Shown here: one piece after another, positions 53,514 through 62,514 of the stretch | How positions within the stretch are numbered: the first letter of the stretch is position 1 | Layout of the letters: each line of letters opens with the position of its first letter | From: Candidatus Marsarchaeota G2 archaeon ECH_B_1 | Lineage (GTDB): Archaea > Thermoproteota > Thermoprotei_A > Marsarchaeales > Marsarchaeaceae | Reading direction: 5' to 3' | Length of the DNA: 64,000 bases | Assembly (NCBI GenBank): GCA_003019535.1 | Contig: NEXG01000001.1 | Location: 168,153 to 232,152 of the forward strand | Translations under genes and position numbers: made by a program | The notes under the pieces: generated by a model | Databases searched by the model: none | Told to the model about the DNA's origin: nothing | What the model saw: only the letters and a program-made list of their open reading frames with translations

Positions 53514-53973
53514 TTTCGACCTCTTTCCACCCGAATCTTACAGCGACCTTGGACAGAGTAACATAATGCCTACCCGAACCACCATAAGTATCTTTGTAAT
53601 TTATGAATTCGACGTTTTCGAGGTGTTTTGGAACTCCTATATAGATACGCAACCCACGCAACGCCTGTTTACCCTTAGGTTTTCTCCAAGGTAGCATACC
53701 CCTGACAACTCTTCTAAAATACATGTCTGGTCTAACATATCGCTTGGGTGAATATCTAAATGGATTTATTGCGGATTTAAGCTCAAATCTAGACTGCCAT
53801 TCCTTCTCCACGGATGACCAACTACCCTTTAGCACAATCTTTTCCGCGTTAACAACCACCACTTGGTTACCTCTAAGTAAGTTTTTAGCCACTATTGAGG
53901 CGAGCCTTCCCAAAACTTGGCCCTCACCATTCAAATAAATGGGCATCTCCCTGCTTTTAGAGGTTGAACTCAT
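53500..53973 (-). CDS. rpl13: Ribosomal protein L13 (uL13)
   Basis: A 157-residue large-subunit protein: VLGRLASIVAKNLLRGNQVVV, KRYVRPDMYFRRVVRGMLPW and ALRGLRIYIGVP are diagnostic. ATG 53973 overlaps rpl18e by 4 bases. Confidence 0.97.
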   Translation of the reverse strand: MSSTSKSREMPIYLNGEGQVLGRLASIVAKNLLRGNQVVVVNAEKIVLKGSWSSVEKEWQSRFELKSAINPFRYSPKRYVRPDMYFRRVVRGMLPWRKPKGKQALRGLRIYIGVPKHLENVEFINYKDTYGGSGRHYVTLSKVAVRFGWKEVENANG

Positions 53974-54332
53974 CTTAGAATAATCACTCCTTTACCTTTA
54001 GGGTTCTGCTCCAATAACTCATCGAGCGTAAGCGCCTGACCACCTGCCTCAATGATCTTTCTTTTAGCAGTAGCGCTAAATCTATACGCTGCGATTTTAA
54101 CTGGCTTACTAAGCTGGCCAGAGCCCAATACGCTACCAGGAACAATAACTGTTAATCCTCCAGCAGTACTCCTTTCTATAAGAGATAGATTGACCGCTAC
54201 TCTTTGCCTTGATGGTTTTAGAAGATCTGTCGCAATGCGTCTCCAGACCTTACATTTATAAATATTTGAATATTTTATTAGCCTTGATGCTAAAAGCCTC
54301 AACCAAATATTTGTTGGACCAGTTCTACGCAT
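53970..54332 (-). CDS. rpl18e: Ribosomal protein L18e
   Basis: A 120-residue L15-fold protein: RRTGPTNIWLRLLASRLIKYS at the start and VIVPGSVLGSGQLSKPVKIAAYRFS in the middle, ending NPKGKGVIILR. Standard RpoD-L18e-L13 order. Confidence 0.97.
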   Translation of the reverse strand: MRRTGPTNIWLRLLASRLIKYSNIYKCKVWRRIATDLLKPSRQRVAVNLSLIERSTAGGLTVIVPGSVLGSGQLSKPVKIAAYRFSATAKRKIIEAGGQALTLDELLEQNPKGKGVIILR

Positions 54333-54345
54333 TATTATCTACCTC

Positions 54346-55173
54346 TTAAGCTCCAACTTTCTCGGAAACCAGCTTAAACTTCTTGAGTAAAATAAGGATC
54401 GCAGTTTTAAGTATTACCTTTGGAGGTAAACTACCTGTTGCTTCTATGGTTAGACGAGCAACACTCTCATCCCACATAATCTTTGTCGCACCACTTTTAC
54501 ACGCTTTTTCGCATGCACGGCATAATATACAGTCCCAAGGATTTGTAAACACGAGCTCACCATGCTTGTACTCTAAACAGTTAGTCGGGCATACGCTTAC
54601 ATGCTGATCGCATGGCTCATCTTTGGTTTTATCGAAAATCAAAACAGGTTTGTAAATATACACTACTGGGCTCACAGGACTGAATTTCGCGTGCTGCTTA
54701 CCCAAACCATACCTAGCGGTAGCCTGAAGTTCGACAACTTGATTCTGGCCGAGCTTAAACAACTGAATATTGTCATACACTGGTCTAGCCTCTTCAACAC
54801 CAAGAGGTTTCAACATATCCGAGGATACAGTGAGCGGTTGGCCTAACTGTGGTGGGCATTCAGCACGTAACTGATATTCAACTCTCATGTTAGGAGGATT
54901 ACCTCCTTGAATGTCGATGGAAATCTGAGAAAGGATTTCAGGGTCATCTGGTGTCTTAATCGGCACCATCCCTAGCCTATGTGCGATATACTCTCCATAA
55001 ATAGGCGATGAATTTTCTGTAAAAAGGACTTCATCGATTGCAAGTGTAGGTACCTCAGCAAGTATTGTTCTCCGAATACCATTTAAGACCTCGCGTCTTA
55101 AATTCGAAAACTCAACAGTTAATAAGCCTGGCTTATCTTCTATGACCTTTACTGATAACTCGGTTTGTGACAA
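54346..55173 (-). CDS. rpoD: RNA polymerase subunit D (Rpb3) with ferredoxin-like domain
   Basis: A 275-residue assembly platform subunit. The dimerisation domain has REVLNGIRRTILAEVPTLAID. An inserted ferredoxin-like domain near residues 195-245 keeps cysteines for two clusters: CDQHVSVCPTNC and CILCRACEKACKSG, so at least one [4Fe-4S] is likely bound. TTG 55173 gives the family start. Confidence 0.97.
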   Translation of the reverse strand: MSQTELSVKVIEDKPGLLTVEFSNLRREVLNGIRRTILAEVPTLAIDEVLFTENSSPIYGEYIAHRLGMVPIKTPDDPEILSQISIDIQGGNPPNMRVEYQLRAECPPQLGQPLTVSSDMLKPLGVEEARPVYDNIQLFKLGQNQVVELQATARYGLGKQHAKFSPVSPVVYIYKPVLIFDKTKDEPCDQHVSVCPTNCLEYKHGELVFTNPWDCILCRACEKACKSGATKIMWDESVARLTIEATGSLPPKVILKTAILILLKKFKLVSEKVGA

Positions 55174-55176
55174 AAC

Positions 55177-55572
55177 CTACACCCTTCTACCCCGCCTGCC
55201 TCCAGGGCGACGTGTTGAGTCTGTTGGAAGAGGCGTGACATCTGTAATCTTACCGATCATGAATCCAGCACGAGACAACGCTCTTATAGCGGATTGTGCA
55301 CCCGGTCCAGGTGTTTTCGGTCCATGACCCCCTGGAGCCCTAACATAGACCACTAGCGCGTTTATCCCCTTCGCTGATGCCTGCTGCGCGGCCTGCGAAG
55401 CTGAAAGCATAGCTGCGTATGGAGAAGCTTTTTCTCTATCAGCTTTTACTACCCTACCACCAGAGCTAACACCAACGGTTTCAGCGCCTGACAGGTCAGT
55501 GATATGAACTATGGTGTTGTTATAGGAACTAAAAATATGAGCCAACCCCCATCGTAAATCTAGTTGCGACAT
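55177..55572 (-). CDS. rps11: Ribosomal protein S11 (uS11)
   Basis: A 131-residue platform protein: [21 protein letters not shown] at the start, [19 protein letters not shown] in the middle and [21 protein letters not shown] at the end. Confidence 0.98.
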   Translation of the reverse strand: MSQLDLRWGLAHIFSSYNNTIVHITDLSGAETVGVSSGGRVVKADREKASPYAAMLSASQAAQQASAKGINALVVYVRAPGGHGPKTPGPGAQSAIRALSRAGFMIGKITDVTPLPTDSTRRPGGRRGRRV

Positions 55573-55578
55573 TATGCT

Positions 55579-56118
55579 TCATCCCTCCACTTTCTGTGTA
55601 ACGCTTTCGTTAATCTTCTGCTGGTAGCGTGAATAGAATACACTCTTGGGAGATATGCTTACCTTTTCCTCCTCGGCTAAATTAACAAGATAACCAGGAA
55701 TATCAACTATACGACCATTAACGGTTATGTGCCTGTGAACAACCATTTGTCTCGCAGCGTGTATAGTTGGAGCTAACCCCTTCCTAAAAACTATTGTCTG
55801 CAACCTTCTCTCTAAGACCTCTTTTGCCGTTAAGGAAAGCACAGCATCAGCAGTGGCGTCCTGATATTTTATAAGACCCTTCCTATACAACCTTAGAATA
55901 AGAGGCCGTTCCTGAATTAACCGCTCATTTTCGGGTAAAGCCAAGACCTCTCGTGCCATCTTTCTGTAACGCCTCGCAATAGTTTGCGCTTTAAAGAGCT
56001 CTTTCTTATTTCTTAAACCGTATTCGCCTATTAAACTAAGACCCTCGTATAGGTCCTCTCGTCTCCAAGGATGCCGTGGGCCTTCCCAAACACGTTTAAT
56101 ACGCCGAGGATCACCCAT
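55579..56118 (-). CDS. rps4: Ribosomal protein S4 (uS4)
   Basis: A 179-residue assembly protein with the S4 RNA-binding motif [23 protein letters not shown] near residues 120-145. The start [22 protein letters not shown] is archaeal-type. Directly follows rps13. Confidence 0.98.
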   Translation of the reverse strand: MGDPRRIKRVWEGPRHPWRREDLYEGLSLIGEYGLRNKKELFKAQTIARRYRKMAREVLALPENERLIQERPLILRLYRKGLIKYQDATADAVLSLTAKEVLERRLQTIVFRKGLAPTIHAARQMVVHRHITVNGRIVDIPGYLVNLAEEEKVSISPKSVFYSRYQQKINESVTQKVEG

Positions 56119-56610
56119 CTACTTACTCGCCTCAGTTTTTTGCTGTTGAGCCTGAGCAATTTCCTTCTTTCTTTTCACTCCCACTGTTTGCCCAAGTCTA
56201 CCAGTTGTCTTCGTCTTCTGCCCACGCACCTTTAAACCTAAGGAATGACGAACACCCTTCCAACTCCTAGTCTTTATCATTGTCTCAACATCTTTTCTAA
56301 GAGCCATAAGCAAATCTGGACCTATAACGTGGAGGTTCTGACCACTAATAGGATCTCTCTGTCTATTGAATAACCATGACGGGATCCCATACTGTGCGGG
56401 ATTCCGCAAAACGCTTTCAAGGTCAGATATATGCTTATCAGTCAAGACACCAATTGGCGAGTTAGGATCTATTCCCAACACGCGCAGAGCAGCGCTTGCA
56501 AACGACATGCCAACCCCTCGTATCCTAGGTAAGGCGTACCCCACCTTCAAATTACCAGGAAGGTCAACCCCCATCAACCTTACAATCGCCCTATACGACG
56601 TAGCCGACAA
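56119..56610 (-). CDS. rps13: Ribosomal protein S13 (uS13)
   Basis: A 163-residue head protein: VRLMGVDLPGNLKVGYALPRIRG-type start, then DVETMIKTRSWKGVRHSLGLKVRGQKTKTTGRLG. TTG 56610 is the likely start. tRNA-Ser lies 81 bases upstream. Confidence 0.97.
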   Translation of the reverse strand: MSATSYRAIVRLMGVDLPGNLKVGYALPRIRGVGMSFASAALRVLGIDPNSPIGVLTDKHISDLESVLRNPAQYGIPSWLFNRQRDPISGQNLHVIGPDLLMALRKDVETMIKTRSWKGVRHSLGLKVRGQKTKTTGRLGQTVGVKRKKEIAQAQQQKTEASK

Positions 56611-56691
56611 TCAATACTCCACCTAGACTATATTCAAAGAAAATAGAAGTTATTTAAGTTTCTCTTATTAACCCAAGCGTAGAACATTCGA

Positions 56692-56776
56692 CGCCGGGGG
56701 CGGGATTTGAACCCGCGCGGCCACATGGACCACGGGCTCTCCAGGCCCGCTCCCTGCCAGGCTAGGAGACCCCGGC
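56692..56776 (-). tRNA. tRNA-Ser (GGA), overlapping the cbf5 stop
   Basis: Acceptor GCCGGGG/CCCCGGC, discriminator G, long variable arm (TGGTCCATGTGGCC region), anticodon stem GCGGG-type with loop CTGGAGA, T stem GCGGG/CCCGC. No intron. The first 15 bases are also the last 15 coding bases of cbf5, whose TAG stop is in the D arm. Confidence 0.96.
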
Positions 56777-57765
56777 ATCAACATTTATTGGTTCGAGCAC
56801 CCTTATTGGTGTTGCTACTATGCCACTTTCTATACCACGCAAGTCTTCAGCGTTCCTCAAACAGCGCACCACTTCTATAAGCTCTCCGTTTTCGGAGCAG
56901 ACAAAGGCTTCGCCTCCACTTTTTATGTCGTTCGATATACAAATCACGCCACGAACGCTGAGGGAAGCTCCCGTATAGAGGTTTTTCTTGGCCGATTCCC
57001 TTACGATGATTAAGGGCTTATCTACCAGTATTTCTTCTATTGGGTTAAGTACCTTAGTTAGCTCTGATGATTCTCCCGTCTCTTTGTAAACCAAGGTATA
57101 GTATGCTAGCTGATTGAGTGTCACAGTACTTGACTCATCAAATACGCCGCTCCTTATCCGTCTGAGTTCAATCATATTTATTCCCACACCGATGGCTTCA
57201 CCCACATCGAAGCATAGTTTTCGGATGTATGTTCCGGATTCAACATGAGCCTTAAACAAGACATAGTTACTATCTGATTCAAGTGGAATAAATGAGTATA
57301 TACGACGCTTTCTTATGCTACGCTTAACCGCTGATTTCATTGGTGGCGTCTGATAAATTACCGTTTCAAACTCCTTCATTATATTATAGACTTCTTTAAT
57401 ATCGATAGCCTCATGCAACTTCATTATCCCAACATAAACCTTATCCGTGTTCATAAGCCATTTAAGTAAACGATTGGCGGAATTCAAAGTAACAGTTAAA
57501 ACGCCACTAACAGGGGGATTTCCCCGTATTCCACTAGGGTCCCCCCGTGGCCAATCTTTTTCACGTTCAATAGGCGACCAACCCACGCCGTTACCTCATG
57601 GCTACTGGGTCCACGCGGCTTATCAATATTAATAAAACTCCTCATTAGCAGAGAGTTGACGTCAGAATATAATTCGCGGGGATTCCTATAATCCCAGCCA
57701 ACATCCTCCCTTAGCATCAAAAAATTATCCCTATCCCTTTGAACGGGAAGAAACACTTCTATCAT
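56762..57765 (-). CDS. cbf5: tRNA/rRNA pseudouridine synthase Cbf5, gene split by a 14-nt BHB intron
   Basis: Exon 1 (57765-57534) and exon 2 (57519-56762) join to 329 residues, normal for archaeal Cbf5, the catalytic protein of H/ACA RNPs. The catalytic motif reads IGHGGTL-D-PPVSGVL; Asp78 is encoded by G from exon 1 and AT from exon 2. The C-terminal PUA domain follows (about 235-320). Unspliced, translation shifts frame and stops 12 codons later without the catalytic Asp context. ATG 57765 overlaps the cmk stop by 4 bases. Crenarchaeal cbf5 genes are known to carry such introns. Confidence 0.95.
57520..57533 (-). other. 14-nt BHB intron in cbf5 mRNA
   Basis: Intron TGGAATACGGGGAA. Outer helix GGGGGA/TCCCCC, central helix CCCT/GGGG (one wobble), bulges AGT and AAA, seven-base loop GGAATAC. 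Standard cuts leave CTAG joined to ATCCCC, creating codon GAT. Length is not a multiple of three, so retention also shifts the frame. Confidence 0.93.
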
Positions 57766-58310
57766 TGTACAACCACACCCTTAATAGGCTTGGATTTTAA
57801 GATCGCACTAATGACCACATCTAGTAGATCTTGGAGGTCATAAAGTGACGTGTTGATAACCAAGTCAAAATTGCTTAGCAAATCCAAGTTAAACCCATAA
57901 ATCTTTTTGAACCGTTCCTTCTCGCTAGTCTCCCTCTGCACGGTTTCTTTTATTGCCTTATCTATATTTATAGACTCCCTCTCTGCGATACGTTTGGCCC
58001 TCACGTCTAAAGGGGCATTAAGGTATACCTTAAGCTCAGCATCTCTTACGACCCATCCAGTTAAATGACCCTCTATCACAACGTTGCCCTTCTCTGCCTC
58101 AAGTATAGACCTAGCATCCACTTCTCTATCAATAGAGAAGTCCTGCTCTGCCTGCTTGTTTAGACCAACTACATCAATGCCTTTCGACTGAGCCATCTCT
58201 CTAAACAACTGACCTGCCGATACAAAACGCAACCCAAGTAAATCGGCTATTCTCTTTGCGACGGTAGATTTACCGCTGCCTGGTGGCCCACTGACAGTGA
58301 TTACAACCAT
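57762..58310 (-). CDS. cmk: Cytidylate kinase
   Basis: A 182-residue P-loop kinase that makes CDP/dCDP. Walker A is VSGPPGSGKSTVAKRIAD; VIEGHLTGWVVRDAELKVYLNAP and RAKRIAERESIN belong to the CMP-kinase fold. The usual archaeal neighbours L14e and L34e are not present between it and cbf5. Confidence 0.95.
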   Translation of the reverse strand: MVVITVSGPPGSGKSTVAKRIADLLGLRFVSAGQLFREMAQSKGIDVVGLNKQAEQDFSIDREVDARSILEAEKGNVVIEGHLTGWVVRDAELKVYLNAPLDVRAKRIAERESINIDKAIKETVQRETSEKERFKKIYGFNLDLLSNFDLVINTSLYDLQDLLDVVISAILKSKPIKGVVVQ

Positions 58311-58316
58311 GTTAAA

Positions 58317-58934
58317 CTATGCATTATCAGGTGTGAAAAGTTTAACGATCTTTGATGCCGCTTGCGTAGCATCACCCTCGACATTTCTAACTATGAGAAC
58401 ACTTGCACCCACAAAGACTGCCGAAGAAATAGCAGCACTTCTGTTTAATTCCAGAAAGAGTTTTATTTCTTCTACAGTTGACTGATCATCCCGTACCCTC
58501 ATGGTGTCGTTTAGCCTACGTTTAAGTATTTCCTCTGGCAAAGCTTCAACCAAAACAATAACATCTGGTTGCAGTGTTTCTATAACCCACTTGGGGAGCC
58601 CCGGTAGAAAACCGTTCTTAGTAGTTATCAGGGCATGCGTATCCACAACCACGTTCCCTTGTCGCGCTTGGTCAAATAACTTTTCAGCCGCCTCCTCTTG
58701 CAAAAGAAGTTGCTTACTAAGGGGCAATCTTCTTAAATCATCACGACCTCCTACCCACCCATTCCTTTTGGCAATCTCAAGCATAACATCGCCGTAATTA
58801 AATACGTTAACTTTCAAATCTGGAGGCAATAGTTTGAGCATCGTGCTAAGAACAGTTGTTTTGCCGACGCCATTTATCCCTGCCACTATCACCAGCTTAC
58901 CACTTCTAACTAGACGTGTATTGCCAGAATGCAT
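58317..58934 (-). CDS. adkA: Adenylate kinase, archaeal type
   Basis: A 205-residue AMP kinase. Walker A is VAGINGVGKTTVLSTML; NYGDVMLEIAKRNG and VVVDTHALITTKNGFLPGLP are typical of the archaeal trimeric enzyme. Placed between secY and cmk as usual. Confidence 0.95.
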   Translation of the reverse strand: MHSGNTRLVRSGKLVIVAGINGVGKTTVLSTMLKLLPPDLKVNVFNYGDVMLEIAKRNGWVGGRDDLRRLPLSKQLLLQEEAAEKLFDQARQGNVVVDTHALITTKNGFLPGLPKWVIETLQPDVIVLVEALPEEILKRRLNDTMRVRDDQSTVEEIKLFLELNRSAAISSAVFVGASVLIVRNVEGDATQAASKIVKLFTPDNA

Positions 58935-58940
58935 TTGCCC

Positions 58941-60380
58941 TCACTCTAGCAGACGAGCTATCCCCGGATATAGTTCTTCTATTTGTTCCTGAACCAATAT
59001 CTGGTATATCTGATAGGTTATAGATACGGCAAGAAGCAAACCAATACCTGTACCATATGCACCCAAGAGGTCGGCTACACCAGCTATCAGGCCAGCAGCA
59101 AGTGCACTTAGAAACGTTAACGCGTAAATCGGTTTACGCAGAACCGCTTCAATTATACCAACGGAGCTACGGAATCCTGCTATTTGAAGGCCGCTAGCAG
59201 ATAATTGCTCTGCTTGATCCCTTGGTCCTAAACCTGCTATCTCAACCCACATATATGAGAACATAACCGAGAGAACTATGAGTAATGCTACAAACACTAA
59301 GCTTCTAATAGGTTGTTCGATTGTTGCTCCGAGTCCTCCAGGATTCTGTAAATACCAAGCTATACCACCAGATGGCTGGATGCCGCTCGCGGTTCGTGTG
59401 TAGGTGCCTAAGAAGTTAAGGTACCAGACATTGTTATTTGGGTCAAATCTTGACCATATAATCTGCGTAAAGAAAATATAATCGGAGAATAGTATTCCAG
59501 CCAACAGAACAGGAACGTTTGATACATAAAGAAATTGGAGCGGGATTTTGCTTTTGTAGCCCTGTGCTTTCTGATAAACCACAGGTATTTCAACCTTCAT
59601 CCCCTGCATGTACGCTAAGATCAATACGAAAGCGATAGTTGCAACCAATCCAACAAGGTCAGGGGGAGGAATAGACCCGGCTACTGCGGGGTAACGAATA
59701 ATACTAGATAGAAAATGTCCATTGAGCGCAGCTTGTATAGCTGCAATGATAGCACCATAGGCGTAAACTGGTTTTACACCTGTATTATACGGCTGGAACG
59801 AAAAAGCTGCATTCACAACTTGGAATGCTACACCAGCAAGTATAAAGAGGCTTATGCCACTTCCAATACCCCACCCCTTCTGTAGCATCTCATCTAGAAG
59901 TATAACGAGAAGTGTAGCGAAAACCAGTTGTAAGAAGACCAGTACTTCTTGCGGTAGAGTTAGGCTACCAAATATGCCAGCCCCCACATAGGCGGCGGCC
60001 TCTATAAACGTAAATATAACAGCAAAGCTCTTCTGGGCCTCAGTGAAATCTATTCTTCCCTGAGTGTCTGAAAGATCAACATCAAGAATTTTTGAGCCAA
60101 CCAATATCTGCATAATCATTCCAGCTGTGACGATAGGACCTATACCTAGCTGCATAAGTGTTCCCTGTCTTGATGCGAATATCAGGTTTTGAATGTTAAA
60201 CTGATTGCTTATTTGTGAAGGTATCCCGTAGAGTGGCGTGCTCGCCATAACCAGAAAAGCCAGTAGCGCCAAGCCAGTCCACGCAAACTTCTCCCTTAAT
60301 GAGGGCTTCTGTGAGGGCTTAGAAGCCGCAGGGAGAAACTTGGCAAACCCAGCTAAAGCGGATATAAATCTACTGGCCAT
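58941..60380 (-). CDS. secY: Protein translocase subunit SecY
   Basis: A 479-residue channel protein with ten membrane helices. STPLYGIPSQ forms the plug-side region, GPIVTAGMIMQILVGSKI is helix 2, and the C-terminal half has the long cytoplasmic loops with MKVEIPVVYQKAQGYKSKIPLQFLY. Normal archaeal length. Confidence 0.97.
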   Translation of the reverse strand: MASRFISALAGFAKFLPAASKPSQKPSLREKFAWTGLALLAFLVMASTPLYGIPSQISNQFNIQNLIFASRQGTLMQLGIGPIVTAGMIMQILVGSKILDVDLSDTQGRIDFTEAQKSFAVIFTFIEAAAYVGAGIFGSLTLPQEVLVFLQLVFATLLVILLDEMLQKGWGIGSGISLFILAGVAFQVVNAAFSFQPYNTGVKPVYAYGAIIAAIQAALNGHFLSSIIRYPAVAGSIPPPDLVGLVATIAFVLILAYMQGMKVEIPVVYQKAQGYKSKIPLQFLYVSNVPVLLAGILFSDYIFFTQIIWSRFDPNNNVWYLNFLGTYTRTASGIQPSGGIAWYLQNPGGLGATIEQPIRSLVFVALLIVLSVMFSYMWVEIAGLGPRDQAEQLSASGLQIAGFRSSVGIIEAVLRKPIYALTFLSALAAGLIAGVADLLGAYGTGIGLLLAVSITYQIYQILVQEQIEELYPGIARLLE

Positions 60381-60385
60381 AGCAT

Positions 60386-60802
60386 TTAACCCATATCCGA
60401 GATTATCACTTCGCCGCCGGCATTCTTAATCTTTTCTATTGCAGACTTAGAGGCTGCTGGCACAATTACCTTTATTTCGGCATTGATAACACCCTTCCCA
60501 AGTAGTTTTGTGTAACCCAACTCTGCTAGGTCGATTTCATCCCTCTTCAGTGTCGCAGCCAACTCGACTAGACGCTCAATATTAATTTCTCTTTCCTTGC
60601 GCTTGATCCAAGCACGCTTGAATCCGTGTTTCCCGAATGCATCCTTTCCATACTTAACAGTCCAACTCCATTTGTGTTTATGCAAACCAGCCTTGCCGAC
60701 GCCACCCTTCGATCCAGCTTTTCGGTGCTGGCCGATTCTTCCCCAACCCACGGATCTAGTGCCTCTGTACTTCCTAGACCTTTTTTCTCTACGTACTGAC
60801 AA
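60386..60802 (-). CDS. rpl15: Ribosomal protein L15 (uL15)
   Basis: A 138-residue protein: REKRSRKYRGTRSVGWGRIGQHRKAGSKGG-type glycine/basic start and IVPAASKSAIEKIKNAGGEV end. TTG 60802. Confidence 0.97.
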   Translation of the reverse strand: MSVRREKRSRKYRGTRSVGWGRIGQHRKAGSKGGVGKAGLHKHKWSWTVKYGKDAFGKHGFKRAWIKRKEREINIERLVELAATLKRDEIDLAELGYTKLLGKGVINAEIKVIVPAASKSAIEKIKNAGGEVIISDMG

Positions 60803-60805
60803 TTC

Positions 60806-61285
60806 CTACACCATCCTCATTATTAGCTTTGAAATGCTCTTCCCATGATACCCAAATACACCACCACTTGAAAAAGGCTTTCTGAGTTCCCCGTCAAAGC
60901 CTTTGCTTGGAGGGGTCATGTTAAAGCTTCGTACCAACCCCCTTCTTATATATTCATTTAACCTCCCCTGCATTATTGCTTCAGCTAATTCTATATGCGA
61001 TTGGCAGTCAAGTTTTCGTAGTGATTCAACATTTAACTTTACCCCACCCTTCATCTTCCCCCTCTTCTCAAGCAACATGGCAAGAGTGGCGCTATCAACC
61101 TCCCCCCAAGCTATGTATTTCTCCACCTTCTTTAACATTCCCCGTATGTCGGGCGTATCATAGAATAAGGCTAGGTTATTTCGTTTATTTAGACAAAGCC
61201 GTGAAAGGGTCTCTTCATCCTCTTTTGCAACATTCACCTTCCCTCTGATCCGGATTATTCCTAGAAGCGTAGCCATAAATCCCAC
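60806..61285 (-). CDS. rpl30: Ribosomal protein L30 (uL30)
   Basis: A 159-residue archaeal-type L30. LLGIIRIRGKVNVAKEDEETLSRLCL and the tail FNMTPPSKGFDGELRKPF are diagnostic. GTG 61285 directly follows the S5 stop; ATG 61276, three codons later, is equally good. Confidence 0.96.
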   Translation of the reverse strand: MGFMATLLGIIRIRGKVNVAKEDEETLSRLCLNKRNNLALFYDTPDIRGMLKKVEKYIAWGEVDSATLAMLLEKRGKMKGGVKLNVESLRKLDCQSHIELAEAIMQGRLNEYIRRGLVRSFNMTPPSKGFDGELRKPFSSGGVFGYHGKSISKLIMRMV

Positions 61286-61906
61286 TTATCGTGACCAATC
61301 CACTGGTTTTTTAAATCTAAGGCCGCGTCTAAGCGCATTAAGTGTAGCGTAAGCTGTATTAACATGGTTTCGAGTTTCCCCAAAACTTTGAACCCATACA
61401 TCAAGAACACCCGCTAAGGCCAGGACTTGTTGAGCGATTTCTGATGCCACTATACCTGTACCCTTTGGAGCCGGCATAAGAAGCACGCCCACGCTACCCG
61501 CCTTCCCATATACTTTATAGGGTACACTGTGTTGTGTGCCGCATCTGCACTCCCATGCACCACAGCCACGCTCAACGTACGTTATATTGAGTTTGGCATC
61601 GATCAAAGCTTTTTCCTGAGCCTCATTCAACTGGCGGGATTTGCCTGATCCAATACCTACAAACCCGTCTTTGTTCCCAATGACAGTCACAATCTTAAAA
61701 CTATTCACCTCGCCCGCGTCAGTTTGCCGTTGAACAACACCACTATAGATGATTTTCGATTCTAAACTAGGTAATAACACATCAACTATTTGATGCTCTC
61801 TAATCGGCATGTTGTATTCTATTACATCCTTTATAGAACTCACTTTACCCTCTTTAACCAGCTTACCCAACTTTGTTTTTGGGACCCATTCATTTTGAAC
61901 GGACAT
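61286..61906 (-). CDS. rps5: Ribosomal protein S5 (uS5)
   Basis: A 206-residue fidelity protein: NSFKIVTVIGNKDGFVGIGSGKSRQ, an ERGCGAWECRCGTQHSVPY segment with cysteines that could bind zinc, and VLLMPAPKGTGIVAS. Directly follows rpl18. Confidence 0.97.
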   Translation of the reverse strand: MSVQNEWVPKTKLGKLVKEGKVSSIKDVIEYNMPIREHQIVDVLLPSLESKIIYSGVVQRQTDAGEVNSFKIVTVIGNKDGFVGIGSGKSRQLNEAQEKALIDAKLNITYVERGCGAWECRCGTQHSVPYKVYGKAGSVGVLLMPAPKGTGIVASEIAQQVLALAGVLDVWVQSFGETRNHVNTAYATLNALRRGLRFKKPVDWSR

Positions 61907-62500
61907 CTATTTCTCACCCTCAGTCATTATTTTCCGTTTAACTTCATTAAAAACGTCTACTAGATTCTCTGGCTGAACGTTTGCGGATATAAAATGAGAG
62001 AATTGCTTAGTGTATTTTTCTTGATTATTAGCCTTAAGGAGCTTTGCGTATTCAGCTATATGCCCGCCGCTAATCCTAAACTCTTCAGGTAAAACCTCTT
62101 CTGAGCATGGTATTTCCAAACCTCCATCCCTACATCCCTTAACGAAGGCATAGAGATTGCTTTTGGCAACATGGTGTATTAATCCCATATCAAGTATCGC
62201 TTCTTTGAAGCCTAATTTTAAGACGCGCTTAGCCATAAGCAAACCGGTTAAATAACACGCGGGTGCAGATGTCAAACCCGCTGGATAGCCAAATCTAATA
62301 AGCTCTTTACTCGATGCCGATGTAAACGTCTTATCACTCCCTGTCTGCGATAAAACCAACTGTGCGTAAATATAGCGATTAGATCTCCGTAGCACTAGGC
62401 GCGGCTTACCCGAAAGTAGCAATTTCAGCCTTAATCTGTAATCTGTGAGCCCTAACCTTCTCCTCTTAAAGTTTAACCTGTACCTTGGACCATACGACAT
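61907..62500 (-). CDS. rpl18: Ribosomal protein L18 (uL18)
   Basis: A 197-residue 5S-rRNA-binding protein: YRLNFKRRRLGLTDYRLRLKLLLSGKPRLVLR-type start, FGYPAGLTSAPACYLTGLLMA and CRDGGLEIPCSEEVLP. Confidence 0.97.
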   Translation of the reverse strand: MSYGPRYRLNFKRRRLGLTDYRLRLKLLLSGKPRLVLRRSNRYIYAQLVLSQTGSDKTFTSASSKELIRFGYPAGLTSAPACYLTGLLMAKRVLKLGFKEAILDMGLIHHVAKSNLYAFVKGCRDGGLEIPCSEEVLPEEFRISGGHIAEYAKLLKANNQEKYTKQFSHFISANVQPENLVDVFNEVKRKIMTEGEK

Positions 62501-62514
62501 TTACCACACTCACC

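Noticed and set aside
57496-57765. cbf5 as a pseudogene of two overlapping fragments
   Set aside because: Both parts are well conserved, and the BHB intron restores the catalytic motif precisely.
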